64,000 nucleotides of DNA from MAG-121220-bin8 sp002700465 (GTDB lineage Bacteria > Bacteroidota > Bacteroidia > Flavobacteriales > Flavobacteriaceae), in the NCBI GenBank assembly GCA_943789295.1, contig CALSTO010000001.1, positions 620,001-684,000 of the forward strand, given 5' to 3'. Both the position numbers and the translations under genes were made by a program. Within the stretch, counting starts at the first letter, position 1, and every line of letters starts with the position of its first letter. Below are positions 48,432 to 58,366 of this stretch, piece after piece. The notes below the pieces were generated by a model. That model was not told the origin of the DNA. It did no database searches and worked only from the letters and a program-made list of their open reading frames with translations.

Positions 48432-49499
48432 ATGATTTATAATGTATTAGTAGTTGGAGTCGGAAATATGGGTAGCTCTCATGCCAGAGCTTATCAAAAA
48501 ATAGATAGATTTAATCTAGTTGGACTAGTTTCAAGAACACCAGAAAAACGTATTAAACTTTCTAAAGAATTGAACAATACTCCACATTTTGACGATTTTG
48601 ATTACGCATTAGAACATACAAAACCAGATGTTGTATCAATTAACTCTTATACAGAATCTCACAAAGATTATGCAATTAAAAGTCTTAATTATGGTGCTCA
48701 CATTTTTATTGAAAAGCCTTTAGCTGAAAACATAAAGGACGCTGTAGAAATAATTGATTTAGCAAAAAAAAATAATAAAAAGATAGTAGTTGGTTATATT
48801 TTAAGATATCATCCAACTTGGAAAAGATTTATTGATTTATCACATACATTAGGTTCACCACTTGTCATGAGAATGAATTTGAATCAACAAAGCTCGGAAG
48901 ATCAGTGGATCATTCATAAGAATTTGATGAAATCTACTTCTCCTATTGTTGACTGTGGAGTTCACTATGTAGATATCATGTGTAAAATGACGAAATCCAA
49001 ACCAAAATATGTTAATGCTATCGGTTCCAAATTATCTGATGAAATTAGTAATAATATGTACAATTATGGTCACTTACAATTAGTTTTTGAGGACGGATCA
49101 ATAGGATGGTATGAAGCTGGTTGGGGGCCTATGATGAGTCAAACTGCTTTTTTTGTAAAAGATGTTATTGGTCCAAATGGATCAGTTAGTATTGTTGAAC
49201 CCTTAGAAAATAATAATATTAAATCTTCAAAGGTTGATAGTCATACCAAAACAAATATGCTTTTAATACATAATCAAGAAAGAGATGATAAAGGAGCTTT
49301 TTTAAATCAAGACCAATATATCAATACTGAAGATGAACCAAATCATGATGAATTATGTGAAATAGAACAGAGATATCTTCTTAAAGTCATTGAAGAGGAT
49401 TTAGATATAACACAAGATATGGTAGATGTTATTAATAGTATGAAAATAGTTTTAGCTGCTGATAAATCTATTAGGACTGGAAAACAAATAATAATATGA
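48432..49499 (+). CDS. Gfo/Idh/MocA-family oxidoreductase
   Basis: NAD(P)-dependent sugar or inositol dehydrogenase-like enzyme, cytoplasmic. VVGVGNMGSSHARAYQ near residue 6 binds the nucleotide; HIFIEKPLAENIKDA near 90 contains the EKP motif with the conserved lysine; ILRYHPTWKRF and PIVDCGVHYVDIM near 170 supply the usual aspartate-histidine pair. 355 residues. It lies 10 bases after the GMC gene and its last four bases overlap the BNR gene (ATGA), implying translational coupling. Confidence 0.87.
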   Translation: MIYNVLVVGVGNMGSSHARAYQKIDRFNLVGLVSRTPEKRIKLSKELNNTPHFDDFDYALEHTKPDVVSINSYTESHKDYAIKSLNYGAHIFIEKPLAENIKDAVEIIDLAKKNNKKIVVGYILRYHPTWKRFIDLSHTLGSPLVMRMNLNQQSSEDQWIIHKNLMKSTSPIVDCGVHYVDIMCKMTKSKPKYVNAIGSKLSDEISNNMYNYGHLQLVFEDGSIGWYEAGWGPMMSQTAFFVKDVIGPNGSVSIVEPLENNNIKSSKVDSHTKTNMLLIHNQERDDKGAFLNQDQYINTEDEPNHDELCEIEQRYLLKVIEEDLDITQDMVDVINSMKIVLAADKSIRTGKQIII

Positions 49500-50620
49500 A
49501 GCATAGTTTTATTGTCTTTATATTTATTTTATCACTTTTTTCTTGTAAAACAAATACTGACCTAAATACATGGTTAAATGATGAATCTTATTTTGATTCA
49601 CAAATCCTTTTTTCAAATGAAAGATTTCCAAATTTGGTAGTTTCAAATAAAGGAACACTTATTGCAACTTGGGGATCAAGTAAAGTAATTGCGAAACGTA
49701 GTACAAATGGTGGAATATCTTGGGGGGATGAAATAACTATAGCTGAACCTGGTTTTCAGGGAGGGGGAACACTGGTTGATGAAGTCACTGGAAACATCTT
49801 TGTTTTTGTTGAAGAAGGACATCCCATAAGCCCAATTCAGATTTATATTAGTAGTGATGATGGTCAGTCTTGGAAAAAACACGATACTAAAATTAGTCCT
49901 GATGAAAAAGGACATTTACCATCCATGCACATGAACGAGCATGGAATTACATTAAAAAAAGGTAAATATTCTGGACGTTTAATTAGACCATCAAGATATT
50001 ATGGTGAAAACAATAGCAAAGAACAATACCCTAATCATTACTCTAACGCAATATATAGTGATGACAGAGGAGTATCCTGGAAGACGAGTTCTCAATTTCC
50101 TGCATTTGGAACTGGGGAAGCAGCTTTAGAAGAACTCTCAAATGGGATTATATATTATAACTCAAGAAGACATTATTCAAATGACGGATTAAATCCAAAA
50201 ATGAGACATATAGCTTTTAGTGATGATGGTGGTGAGTCATGGGAAGATTTAAGCGTTTCAACTGTTCTTCCAGATGGTGCTCAATTTAGAAATTATGGAT
50301 TAATGGGTGGTTTAACTCGAATTCCAATAAATGATTTGGATATATTATTGTTTAGTAATATCATATCATCAAAAAAAGAAAATGCTAGAACTAACGGTTA
50401 TGTTTGGATAAGTTTTGATGGTGGTAAATCATGGCCCTTAAAAAAATCAGTGGATAAAGGTAGTTTTGCTTATTCTTCAATGATTGCAGGAAAACCAGGA
50501 ACATCAAGTGAAGGGAAAATTTTCTTGTTGTATGAGAGTGAATCTGGTGCTAAATTAGCAAGATTTAACTTAAAATGGTTGCTAAATGGAGTTGACATAT
50601 CTACCTATTTGAAATTATAG
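49496..50620 (+). CDS. BNR/Asp-box sialidase-like lipoprotein
   Basis: Six-bladed propeller of the exo-sialidase/neuraminidase superfamily. Lipobox FSC with Cys17. Five Asp boxes (SxDxGxxW pattern) are seen: STNGGISW, SSDDGQSW, SDDRGVSW, SDDGGESW and SFDGGKSW. An arginine following VVSNKGTLIATWG and RLIRPSRYYG near residue 160 may belong to the carboxylate-binding triad. Whether it cuts sialic acid, or another acidic or neutral sugar, is open; many flavobacterial members are not sialidases. 374 residues. Confidence 0.82.
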   Translation: MKHSFIVFIFILSLFSCKTNTDLNTWLNDESYFDSQILFSNERFPNLVVSNKGTLIATWGSSKVIAKRSTNGGISWGDEITIAEPGFQGGGTLVDEVTGNIFVFVEEGHPISPIQIYISSDDGQSWKKHDTKISPDEKGHLPSMHMNEHGITLKKGKYSGRLIRPSRYYGENNSKEQYPNHYSNAIYSDDRGVSWKTSSQFPAFGTGEAALEELSNGIIYYNSRRHYSNDGLNPKMRHIAFSDDGGESWEDLSVSTVLPDGAQFRNYGLMGGLTRIPINDLDILLFSNIISSKKENARTNGYVWISFDGGKSWPLKKSVDKGSFAYSSMIAGKPGTSSEGKIFLLYESESGAKLARFNLKWLLNGVDISTYLKL

Positions 50621-50624
50621 ATTT

Positions 50625-51746
50625 ATGAAATTTTTTTTAATCATTTTAATTCTGTTTTTTTCTTGCTCTAAAGAACATTCCGAATCTGTAGTTGTAGAAA
50701 GCCCAAGTTCAAATGTTTTTTATTATGGAGCAGATCTCTCATATGTAAATGAGATGGAAGATTGTGGTGCTGTTTACAAAGATTCTAATGAAAACATCAA
50801 AAGTCCATATAAAATTTTTGCAGAAGCAGGAACTAACTTGGTTAGAATCAGATTGTGGCATAATCCAACTTGGACAAACTATTCTAATCTTAATGATGTA
50901 AAAAAATCTATTCAACGTGCTAAATCCGAGGGGATGAAAGTTTTATTAGATTTTCATTATTCAGATACTTGGGCAGACCCTTCAAATCAAGAAATACCAT
51001 CAGCTTGGTTGACTCAAATTAATAATACAGGACCACTAGGAGATTTACTTTACAATTATACATATAATACACTAAATGATTTAGCTAATTCTAACCTATT
51101 GCCTGACATTGTTCAAATTGGTAATGAAATTAATGCAATGATTTTGCAAAACGGAGAATTAAAGTGGCCTATTGATTGGGTAAGAAACTCGTCATTAATT
51201 AATAAAGGAATTAAAGCAGTTAGGGATATTAATTCGTTAAAAAATAAACAAATTGAAATAATGTTACATATTGCTCAGCCTGAAAACGGACTATGGTGGT
51301 TTGAGCAAGCTAACGCAGCAGGAGTAATAGATTATGATTGGATAGGGTTGTCGTATTATCCTATGTGGTCTGAATATGATTTAAATTCTATTGATACACC
51401 CATTAAAACACTAATAGAAACATATAATAAAAGATTAATGATTGTTGAAACCGGATATCCTTTTACATTAAATAATGCAGATTCAGCAAATAATATTTTT
51501 AATGAAAATGCATTAATTACTGGCTATCCTGCATCTGAGCAAGGACAATTAAACTACTTGAATGATTTAAAAACAAAAATATATCAAAGTGGAGGAGAAG
51601 GAATTGTATATTGGGAACCTGCTTGGGTATCAACAGGTTGTTCAACATTATGGGCAACTGGTTCGCATTGGGACAATGCCACTTTATTTAATCATAATAA
51701 TAAGTCTAACTTAGGAATTCAATTTTATAATGCATCTAAAAATTAA
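50625..51746 (+). CDS. GH53 endo-beta-1,4-galactanase lipoprotein
   Basis: Cleaves beta-1,4-galactan side chains. Lipobox FSC with Cys14. The TIM barrel shows YYGADLSYVNEMEDCG near residue 33, NLVRIRLWHNP near 71, LLDFHYSDTWADP near 107, the acid/base glutamate in VQIGNEINAMI (Glu168) and the nucleophile in LMIVETGYPF (Glu275), with the closing EGIVYWEPAWVST. 373 residues, single domain. It is the only obvious polysaccharide endo-enzyme in this operon, so galactan-type polymer is the best guess for the operon's target. Confidence 0.92.
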   Translation: MKFFLIILILFFSCSKEHSESVVVESPSSNVFYYGADLSYVNEMEDCGAVYKDSNENIKSPYKIFAEAGTNLVRIRLWHNPTWTNYSNLNDVKKSIQRAKSEGMKVLLDFHYSDTWADPSNQEIPSAWLTQINNTGPLGDLLYNYTYNTLNDLANSNLLPDIVQIGNEINAMILQNGELKWPIDWVRNSSLINKGIKAVRDINSLKNKQIEIMLHIAQPENGLWWFEQANAAGVIDYDWIGLSYYPMWSEYDLNSIDTPIKTLIETYNKRLMIVETGYPFTLNNADSANNIFNENALITGYPASEQGQLNYLNDLKTKIYQSGGEGIVYWEPAWVSTGCSTLWATGSHWDNATLFNHNNKSNLGIQFYNASKN

Positions 51747-51754
51747 ATATTATT

Positions 51755-52039
51755 TTGAGACAGTTATTTAGATTAATTAGTTTATTAGAGGGAATATCTT
51801 ATTTATTACTGCTTTTTATTGCAGTCCCTATTAAATATTATGGTAATGATGAATTTTATGTAAAACTACTTGGAATGCCGCACGGACTTTTATTTATGAG
51901 TTATGTAGTTTTTGCAATTATTTTTCGAAAAAAATTTAACTGGAGTTCTAAATCTTTTCTTATTATATTAAGTGCTTCTGTAATCCCTTTTGGGACTTTT
52001 TATATTGACAAAAAATATTTAAGAAATAATAATCTTTAA
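51755..52039 (+). CDS. DUF3817 small membrane protein
   Basis: A 94-residue integral membrane protein with three hydrophobic segments and the pattern FRLISLLEGISYLLLLFIAVPIKY, then LGMPHGLLFMSYVVFA, matching the DUF3817 family (function unknown). The start is TTG, 8 bases after the GH53 stop; no in-frame ATG fits before the conserved LFRLISLLEG. Its stop is directly followed by the ATG of the methyltransferase gene. Confidence 0.8.
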   Translation: MRQLFRLISLLEGISYLLLLFIAVPIKYYGNDEFYVKLLGMPHGLLFMSYVVFAIIFRKKFNWSSKSFLIILSASVIPFGTFYIDKKYLRNNNL

Positions 52040-52759
52040 ATGAAAAAATTAACTGTTCTGTTATTTTTATTTGCTACTTTTTTACAATCGAATGAATGTA
52101 TTGCACAAAACTCTATTGTAGAAAACAAATATATTTTTAAGGAAGGAGATTTTAATGGAATTGGAAAATGGTATATGGGTAGAGAGATTGCTTATGTTAT
52201 GGGTTATCAAGGAATTGGTTGGTTAGAAAGGTCCGAACGTGAAAAAGAAGAAAACGTTTCTAAATTGATTAAAAACATGAGAATTAAATCTAATGATGTT
52301 ATCGCTGATATTGGAGCAGGTTCTGGTTATCATGCATTTAGAATGGCCTCTTTAGCTCCAAATGGTTTAGTGTATGCTGTAGATATTCAAACTGAAATGT
52401 TGATGGCTATTGAAAACAAAAAAACTTTTAGTGAAATCAGTAATGTTGAAACAATTCTTGGAACTGAAAAAAGTGTTCAACTTCCTAAAAATTCAGTTGA
52501 TAAAATTTTAATGGTTGACGTATATCACGAATTTAGTTTTCCATTAGAAATGATTTTTTCAATGAAAAATGCATTAAAATCAAATGGAGAGTTGTTTTTG
52601 ATCGAATATAGAGCGGAAGATCCATTAGTTCCAATAAAAAGAATACATAAAATGAGTCAAAAACAAGCTGTTAAAGAAATGGAAGCAGCTGGCTTTAAAC
52701 TTAGAAAAAACATAGAGAATCTTCCGTGGCAACACTGTATGGTTTTTGTAAAAAAATAA
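52040..52759 (+). CDS. Secreted-type SAM-dependent methyltransferase
   Basis: Class I methyltransferase: VIADIGAGSGYHAFRMA near residue 87 is the SAM-binding motif I, VYAVDIQTEML near 117 motif II, and KILMVDVYHEF near 154 a later strand. A hydrophobic, signal-like N-terminus (LLFLFATFLQSNECIAQ) is unusual for a SAM enzyme, since the cofactor is cytoplasmic, yet such proteins are recurrent in marine bacteria. The target is unknown. 239 residues. It begins immediately after the DUF3817 stop. Confidence 0.8.
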   Translation: MKKLTVLLFLFATFLQSNECIAQNSIVENKYIFKEGDFNGIGKWYMGREIAYVMGYQGIGWLERSEREKEENVSKLIKNMRIKSNDVIADIGAGSGYHAFRMASLAPNGLVYAVDIQTEMLMAIENKKTFSEISNVETILGTEKSVQLPKNSVDKILMVDVYHEFSFPLEMIFSMKNALKSNGELFLIEYRAEDPLVPIKRIHKMSQKQAVKEMEAAGFKLRKNIENLPWQHCMVFVKK

Positions 52760-52774
52760 ATTATTAGACGCTAA

Positions 52775-53164
52775 ATGAAAATTTTAGAACAAGAAATTAC
52801 TGTTTCAAAAAATGATTTAGATGATTTAAATCATGTTAATAATGTGGTTTATGTTAACTGGATACAAGAAATTGCAAAAAATCATTGGAATGTTCTGGTT
52901 TCCGATGAAATAAAAGAAAATTATTACTGGGTTTTATTAGAGCATCATATTAAATATTTGCATTCAGCCTTATTGAATGAAAAAATTATAATAAAAACTT
53001 ATATTGAAGAAACTAAAGGAGTTAAGTCGAGCAGAATAGTCGAAATATTTAATAAGGGAACTAACCAATTGTTAGTAACTTCTAAAACCATATGGTGTTT
53101 GATTAATGCCAAAACAAATAAACCCTCTAGAATTAATGATGAAATTAGAAAAGCCTTTAGTTGA
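52775..53164 (+). CDS. Acyl-CoA thioesterase, 4HBT hot-dog fold
   Basis: Cytoplasmic hydrolysis of acyl-CoA thioesters. The YbgC/4HBT signature is DLDDLNHVNNVVYVNWIQE (residues about 14-32, catalytic Asp/Asn region), then VLLEHHIKYLHSALLNEKIIIKTYI and the closing SKTIWCLINAKTNKPSRI. 129 residues, normal for the family. It is embedded in the operon with 15- and 16-base gaps. No functional link to sugar oxidation is evident. Confidence 0.85.
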   Translation: MKILEQEITVSKNDLDDLNHVNNVVYVNWIQEIAKNHWNVLVSDEIKENYYWVLLEHHIKYLHSALLNEKIIIKTYIEETKGVKSSRIVEIFNKGTNQLLVTSKTIWCLINAKTNKPSRINDEIRKAFS

Positions 53165-53180
53165 TTTATTAAATATTAAA

Positions 53181-55772
53181 ATGAAATATTTATTACTGTT
53201 AATAGCTATTTTATCGTCTTGCAATCTTGATATAAACAATGAATCACCTATTGTTGAAAAAGTTACTGTAAATGACATCACTCTTCCTAAAGGGTTCACT
53301 ATTTCTAAGCTTTATGAACCAACAGATCACGAGCAAGGTTCTTGGGTCAGTTTTGCTAAGGATGATAAAGGGAATTTTTACGCATCTGATCAATATGGAA
53401 GTATTTATAAAGCTACAATTAAGAAATCCACTGGAAGGGACAGTCTTCATGTGAAAGAATTAAACCTCAATGTTGGTTTAGCTCAAGGTTTACTATATCA
53501 CAATAACGAATTATTTGCCTTAGTAAACTCTTATGATGAAAAAATCAAAAGTGGTTTGTATAAGGTAATAGATTCCAATAATGATGGTGAGCTTGACACT
53601 GTCAAAACATTAAAAACTGTAAATGGTAATGGTGAACATGGACCACACAGCATCGAGTTGGCACCTGATAAAAAATCAATTTATATGGTTTTTGGTAACC
53701 ATACTGATATTCCTAGTGATGTACACGGTCGTGTTCCTGAAGTTTGGGATGAAGATAATTTGTTACCCATAATTAAGGATCCTAGCGGACATGCAAATTC
53801 AAGAAAAGCACCTGGCGGTTGGGTAGCTCAAACAGATTTTGAAGGAATAGATTGGACATTGATTGCTGTTGGGACTAGAAATACATTTGATATAGCTTTT
53901 AATCGAGATAACGAGTTGTTTGGTTTTGATTCTGATATGGAATATGACCTAGGAATGCCTTGGTATCGACCGATTCGATTAAATCATATAACTAGTGGAG
54001 CAGACTTTGGATGGAGAACTGGAACCGGTAAATTTCGAGATTATTACCCTGATAATTTATCGGGAATAGTAAATTTAGGACAAGGGTCTCCAACTGGTTT
54101 ATTGGATGGAACTGGATTAAAATTTCCAGCATACTATCAAAATGGATTGTATTTGTTTGATTGGAGTTACGGAACAATGTATCACGCTAAATTAAATCCA
54201 AAAGGAAGTTCTTTTGAAGCTGAGGTTACTGAATTCATTTCTGGTGTACCATTGCCATTAACAAATGGCTTAGTTGGTGATGACGGAGCATTATATTTCT
54301 TAACAGGTGGTAGACGTCTTGATTCGGGGTTGTATAGAGTAACTTATAAAGGTGAATTACCGTCTGAAGTACTAGAATTAAAAGAACGATCAATTGGAAA
54401 AAAAGATCGAGAATTAAGACATGAACTTGAGCAATTGCATATTTCACCTGACCCAGTCAAGATTTCCTTTATCTTAAAGCATTTAGATCATGAAGATCGT
54501 GCTATTCGATTTTCAGCAAGAGTTGCCTTAGAACATTTAGATTTTAAATACTGGAAGGATGAAATTAAAAATAATAATTCTTTTGAAACAACCTTAGAGT
54601 TAGCGTTAGCAATTGCACGTCATGGAGATGACAATACAAGAAATAAAGCACTTCATATTTTAACAAATATTAATTGGGAAAACCTTAAGGATTCTAATAA
54701 ATTGAATTTTATTAGAGCAATCGATTTATTGATGATAAGATTGGATAATGGTTTACCAATAGAAATAAAAGAAAAGATCAAAGATTTATTCTTACCAGCT
54801 TATTTAGCAAGTTCTGAAACAGTGAACATAGAATTATGCAAGACTTTAAGTTATTTACAGGTAGAAGAAATTATTGATTTAACATTGCTAGAAATGGAAA
54901 CAAATACCTCTTTGGAGGGTATGAAAGAAATCTACTTGTCTAGTGATATTACTGAAAGAAGTGAACAATACGGAAAAGACGTAGAAAATATGTTAGCAAA
55001 CATGCCAAATCAACGTAATATAAGTTATGCCCATAGTCTAAGTTACCTACAAAAAGGTTGGTCAACTGCAGCTAGGGAGCGTTATTTTCAGTGGTTTGGT
55101 AGTGCGCTTCAAAAAGCTGGTGGTAAAATGTATTTAAAATTCATAAAGGCTATTCAAAAAACAGCATTGGAAAATGTTCTTGAAGAAGATAGAGAATACC
55201 TTTTAGAATTAACTGAAATTGCTGCTATCCGTAGTTCAGATGATATGAATGATGTAATACAGCCACAAGGTCCTGGTACTGATTGGACAGTTGAACTATT
55301 GATGTCTGCCTATGAAAAAAATTATAAAAATGCCAGATTTGATAGTGGTAAAAATATGTATAAAGCCACATTGTGTATTTCATGCCACAGCATGAATGGA
55401 GAAGGAGGGGTCTCAGGACCTGAATTAACTCAAATAGGCTCAAGGTTTTCGGTTGATGCTATTGGTGAAGCAATTATCAATCCATCGGGAACAATAGGGG
55501 ACAGGTATCAGTTTTCAAACTATTATTTGAATGACGGTTCTGTTGTTACTGGAATAGCTATAAATGAAGATGAAAAAAATATTGAAGTAAGTATAAGTCC
55601 TTTTTCTTCTGATGTCATAGTTAATATTAGAAAAGATAAATTAAAGAATATTGAATTATCAAAAATTTCTCCAATGCCCTCAGGTTTAATTAACAGACTT
55701 AATGAACAAGAGCTTACAGATTTAATTGCCTATATGCTCTCAACTGGAGATCCAGAAAAAATGAAAAAATGA
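53181..55772 (+). CDS. PQQ-type sugar dehydrogenase/HEAT/cytochrome c lipoprotein
   Basis: Periplasmic oxidoreductase of the kind abundant in planctomycetes and marine Bacteroidota. I start at ATG 53181, giving a lipobox (LSSC, Cys13). Residues about 30-420 form a glucose/sorbosone-dehydrogenase-like propeller (GNGEHGPHSIELAPDKKSIYMVFGNH, GADFGWRTGTGK, YLFDWSYGTMYHAKL). Residues about 440-680 are helical HEAT-like repeats (DHEDRAIRFSARVALEHL). The C-terminus is a cytochrome c domain with the haem motif CISCH (Cys732) and methionine-rich segments after it. 863 residues. Electrons from sugar oxidation would pass to the haem. Confidence 0.82.
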   Translation: MKYLLLLIAILSSCNLDINNESPIVEKVTVNDITLPKGFTISKLYEPTDHEQGSWVSFAKDDKGNFYASDQYGSIYKATIKKSTGRDSLHVKELNLNVGLAQGLLYHNNELFALVNSYDEKIKSGLYKVIDSNNDGELDTVKTLKTVNGNGEHGPHSIELAPDKKSIYMVFGNHTDIPSDVHGRVPEVWDEDNLLPIIKDPSGHANSRKAPGGWVAQTDFEGIDWTLIAVGTRNTFDIAFNRDNELFGFDSDMEYDLGMPWYRPIRLNHITSGADFGWRTGTGKFRDYYPDNLSGIVNLGQGSPTGLLDGTGLKFPAYYQNGLYLFDWSYGTMYHAKLNPKGSSFEAEVTEFISGVPLPLTNGLVGDDGALYFLTGGRRLDSGLYRVTYKGELPSEVLELKERSIGKKDRELRHELEQLHISPDPVKISFILKHLDHEDRAIRFSARVALEHLDFKYWKDEIKNNNSFETTLELALAIARHGDDNTRNKALHILTNINWENLKDSNKLNFIRAIDLLMIRLDNGLPIEIKEKIKDLFLPAYLASSETVNIELCKTLSYLQVEEIIDLTLLEMETNTSLEGMKEIYLSSDITERSEQYGKDVENMLANMPNQRNISYAHSLSYLQKGWSTAARERYFQWFGSALQKAGGKMYLKFIKAIQKTALENVLEEDREYLLELTEIAAIRSSDDMNDVIQPQGPGTDWTVELLMSAYEKNYKNARFDSGKNMYKATLCISCHSMNGEGGVSGPELTQIGSRFSVDAIGEAIINPSGTIGDRYQFSNYYLNDGSVVTGIAINEDEKNIEVSISPFSSDVIVNIRKDKLKNIELSKISPMPSGLINRLNEQELTDLIAYMLSTGDPEKMKK

Positions 55773-56158
55773 AACATTTTGAGGTGTTAAGTAAACAACA
55801 AAAAATTAAAAATTTAATTTTATTTCTTCTGTTTGCAATTTTTGCGTTATTACAATTAAATGATCTTGATGGTGAGTTGTGGTTTTCTATATATCTTATT
55901 GTATCTCTTTTATGTTTGTACAACACCTTTAAGGCTATTCCCAAGTCTATTTTGATTTTATCAATTATAGCTTTAATGACTTACTCTGCATTTCATTTCT
56001 CATTATTCATTGATTATTTAAATACAGAAAATAAGGAGGAGATTTTTGGAGAAATGGTCTATGATAAACCATATTTAGAGGGTACTAGAGAGTTTATTGG
56101 ACTCTTATTAGCTGCTTTTGGGATTATGTATCAAGTAAAGATTAGAAAACTCAAATAA
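55769..56158 (+). CDS. TMEM220-like small membrane protein
   Basis: Inner-membrane protein with four hydrophobic segments. LLFAIFALLQLNDLDGELWFSIYLIVSLL near residue 18 and the C-terminal REFIGLLLAAFGIMY match the transmembrane family 220 pattern. Function is unknown. 129 residues. Its start overlaps the stop of the PQQ/cytochrome gene by 4 bases, so it is the translationally coupled last gene of the operon, and it converges with the M3 peptidase gene at a 3-base gap. Confidence 0.78.
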   Translation: MKHFEVLSKQQKIKNLILFLLFAIFALLQLNDLDGELWFSIYLIVSLLCLYNTFKAIPKSILILSIIALMTYSAFHFSLFIDYLNTENKEEIFGEMVYDKPYLEGTREFIGLLLAAFGIMYQVKIRKLK

Positions 56159-56161
56159 TTA

Positions 56162-58279
56162 CTATTCAGATTTTATCGGAAATCCACGATCTCTCATTAA
56201 AGCTTCAATTTTAGCATCTCTTCCTCTAAATAAACGGTAAGCTTCTTCTGGATCAATTGAATTTCTTGGAGAAAATAAATAATCTACTAATTTTTTAGCA
56301 ACATCTTTATCATAAAATCCACCTGGAGCCTCGGTAAATGCTTCCGAGGCATCAGCAGTTAGTACATCTGCCCACATGTATCCGTAATAGGCAGTTGCGT
56401 AACCTTCACCTGAAAAGACATGTCCAAAGTGTGGTGTTCTGTGTCTCATTGGTAATTCAGATGGCATATCAAGGTCTGCTAACGTTTCTCTTTCAAATTT
56501 ATCTACATCTATATTTGTTGGGTCCGCTAAATGAAATTTCATGTCCATTATAGCAGAAGCTAAATATTCAGTTGTTTCAAATCCTTGATTAAATGTAGAT
56601 GCTTTTTTTATTTTAGCAATTAGTTCTTTGGGCATTGGTTTGCCAGTCTGATTATGAACTAAAAACTGATTTATTACTCTGTCTGTAGACAACCATCTTT
56701 CAAGAAGCTGCGATTGAAATTCAGTATAATCTCTAACTCCACTGTTTAAAGTTGGGTATTTGACATTAGAAGCAAAAAAGTGTAATGCATGTCCAAACTC
56801 GTGAAAGAAAGTTGTAGCGTCGTCCCATGAGACTAATAATGCTTCACCTGGAGCTGGCTTAACAAAATTTGAATTATTTGAGGCCAAAACATTTGTTTTT
56901 CCATCCATGGTAGTATGACTTCTATAGGTTGTAGCCCATGCTCCAGACCTTTTTCCTTGTCTAGCATAAGGATCTAAGTACCACAATCCAATATGCTTAC
57001 CTGAGGATTTATTTACAACTTCCCAAACATTTACATCTTCATGAAATACAGGAATTTTACCTTCTTTTAAAGCAATAAACTTATAATCAAATAATTCTCC
57101 TGCCACATAAAACATAGCATCAGTTAATTTATCTAGTTGTAAATATTGTTTGACTTCGTCAGAATTTAAATCATATTTAACCTTTCTTACTTTTTCAGCA
57201 TAGAATCTGTAATCCCAAGGTTCTATTGTGATTTTGGTATTCGTTAGCTTGTCTGCAACTTTTTGCATGTCAGAAACTTCTTCATCAACTCTAGCAATAG
57301 CAGCAGGCCACACTGCTTCCATTAATGCCATTGCATTTTCAGGTTTTTTAGCCATCCTGTCTTGTAATCTCCATTGAGCATAATTTTCATGTCCTAACAA
57401 ACCAACTCGTTCTTTTCTTAATCTTAATATTTCGGCTATTATTTGATTATTATCAAACTCATCTCCATTATCACCTCTTGAATAGTAATTTTTCCAAACG
57501 ATTTCTCTAATTGATCTATTAGTAGAATATGTTAAAAAAGGATCCATTGATGATCTTGTGTTTGTAATTGCAAATTTGTCTTCAAAACCTTTGTCTTGTG
57601 CAATTTTTTTTGCAGATTTTATAAATCCGTCTGATAACCCATCTAATTGAGATTCATCTAAATAGGTAACATAATTTTCTTCATCGTGTAATACGTTGTT
57701 GGAAAAATCGTTATAAAGCTTAGAAAGTTCTAGATTAATTTCTGCATATCGTTGTTTTTTATCATTATCTAAAGCAGCTCCATTCATCGCAAAACCTTTG
57801 TAAGTTAAATCTAGAACTCTTTGTTGATCATTGTCTAAAGGATTTGTTTTAGAGTCGTTATAAATAGCGCTGACTCTGTTAAATAATTTTTCATTTTGAT
57901 TGATTAATGTGGAGTATTCAGAAAGTTTTGGCGCTAACTCACTTTGAATTTTTCTAAATTCAGGACTAGACATATTACTAGATAATATTCCATAATAGGG
58001 GTAAACATCACTCAAAAGTTTTCCAGACCTTTCCATTTCTTCGATAGTGTTTTCAAATGTTGGGGCATCTAAATTATTTGCAATTTTATCAATATCATTA
58101 AGGCTTATTTCCATTCCTTTTAGCATTGCTTCTTTGACTAGTTTGGGAGACATTTTGTTAAAGGCAGGAACTCCTCCAAATTCAGAGTTTTTGTCTGACC
58201 ATTGTTTTATCATGGGATTAGGATTGTTACAGTTTACTAAAAAAAACGAAGTAATTAGGATTAAAAATAAATTTTTCAT
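56162..58279 (-). CDS. M3-family metallopeptidase, peptidyl-dipeptidase Dcp-like
   Basis: Secreted zinc oligopeptidase. Lipobox-like VNC (Cys17) at the end of the signal. The zinc motif is FFHEFGHALHFF near residue 490 with the distal glutamate downstream in TEFQSQLLERW near 525; the C-terminus has HFGHVFSGEGYATAYYGYMWADVLTAD, as in Dcp/thimet peptidases. 705 residues, standard. It removes dipeptides or degrades short peptides in the periplasm. It is single, converging with the preceding operon. Confidence 0.92.
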   Translation of the reverse strand: MKNLFLILITSFFLVNCNNPNPMIKQWSDKNSEFGGVPAFNKMSPKLVKEAMLKGMEISLNDIDKIANNLDAPTFENTIEEMERSGKLLSDVYPYYGILSSNMSSPEFRKIQSELAPKLSEYSTLINQNEKLFNRVSAIYNDSKTNPLDNDQQRVLDLTYKGFAMNGAALDNDKKQRYAEINLELSKLYNDFSNNVLHDEENYVTYLDESQLDGLSDGFIKSAKKIAQDKGFEDKFAITNTRSSMDPFLTYSTNRSIREIVWKNYYSRGDNGDEFDNNQIIAEILRLRKERVGLLGHENYAQWRLQDRMAKKPENAMALMEAVWPAAIARVDEEVSDMQKVADKLTNTKITIEPWDYRFYAEKVRKVKYDLNSDEVKQYLQLDKLTDAMFYVAGELFDYKFIALKEGKIPVFHEDVNVWEVVNKSSGKHIGLWYLDPYARQGKRSGAWATTYRSHTTMDGKTNVLASNNSNFVKPAPGEALLVSWDDATTFFHEFGHALHFFASNVKYPTLNSGVRDYTEFQSQLLERWLSTDRVINQFLVHNQTGKPMPKELIAKIKKASTFNQGFETTEYLASAIMDMKFHLADPTNIDVDKFERETLADLDMPSELPMRHRTPHFGHVFSGEGYATAYYGYMWADVLTADASEAFTEAPGGFYDKDVAKKLVDYLFSPRNSIDPEEAYRLFRGRDAKIEALMRDRGFPIKSE

Positions 58280-58366
58280 GCTTAAGATTTGATGATTCTA
58301 ATTTAAAGATAGTGCAAATAATTTGTCTATTTTGATTGCACTAAGAATTGAATTGATTGTTAATGT

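Noticed and set aside
53106..53180. N-terminal extension of the PQQ/cytochrome gene from 53106
   Set aside because: It overlaps the thioesterase gene and removes the lipoprotein signal that begins at ATG 53181.
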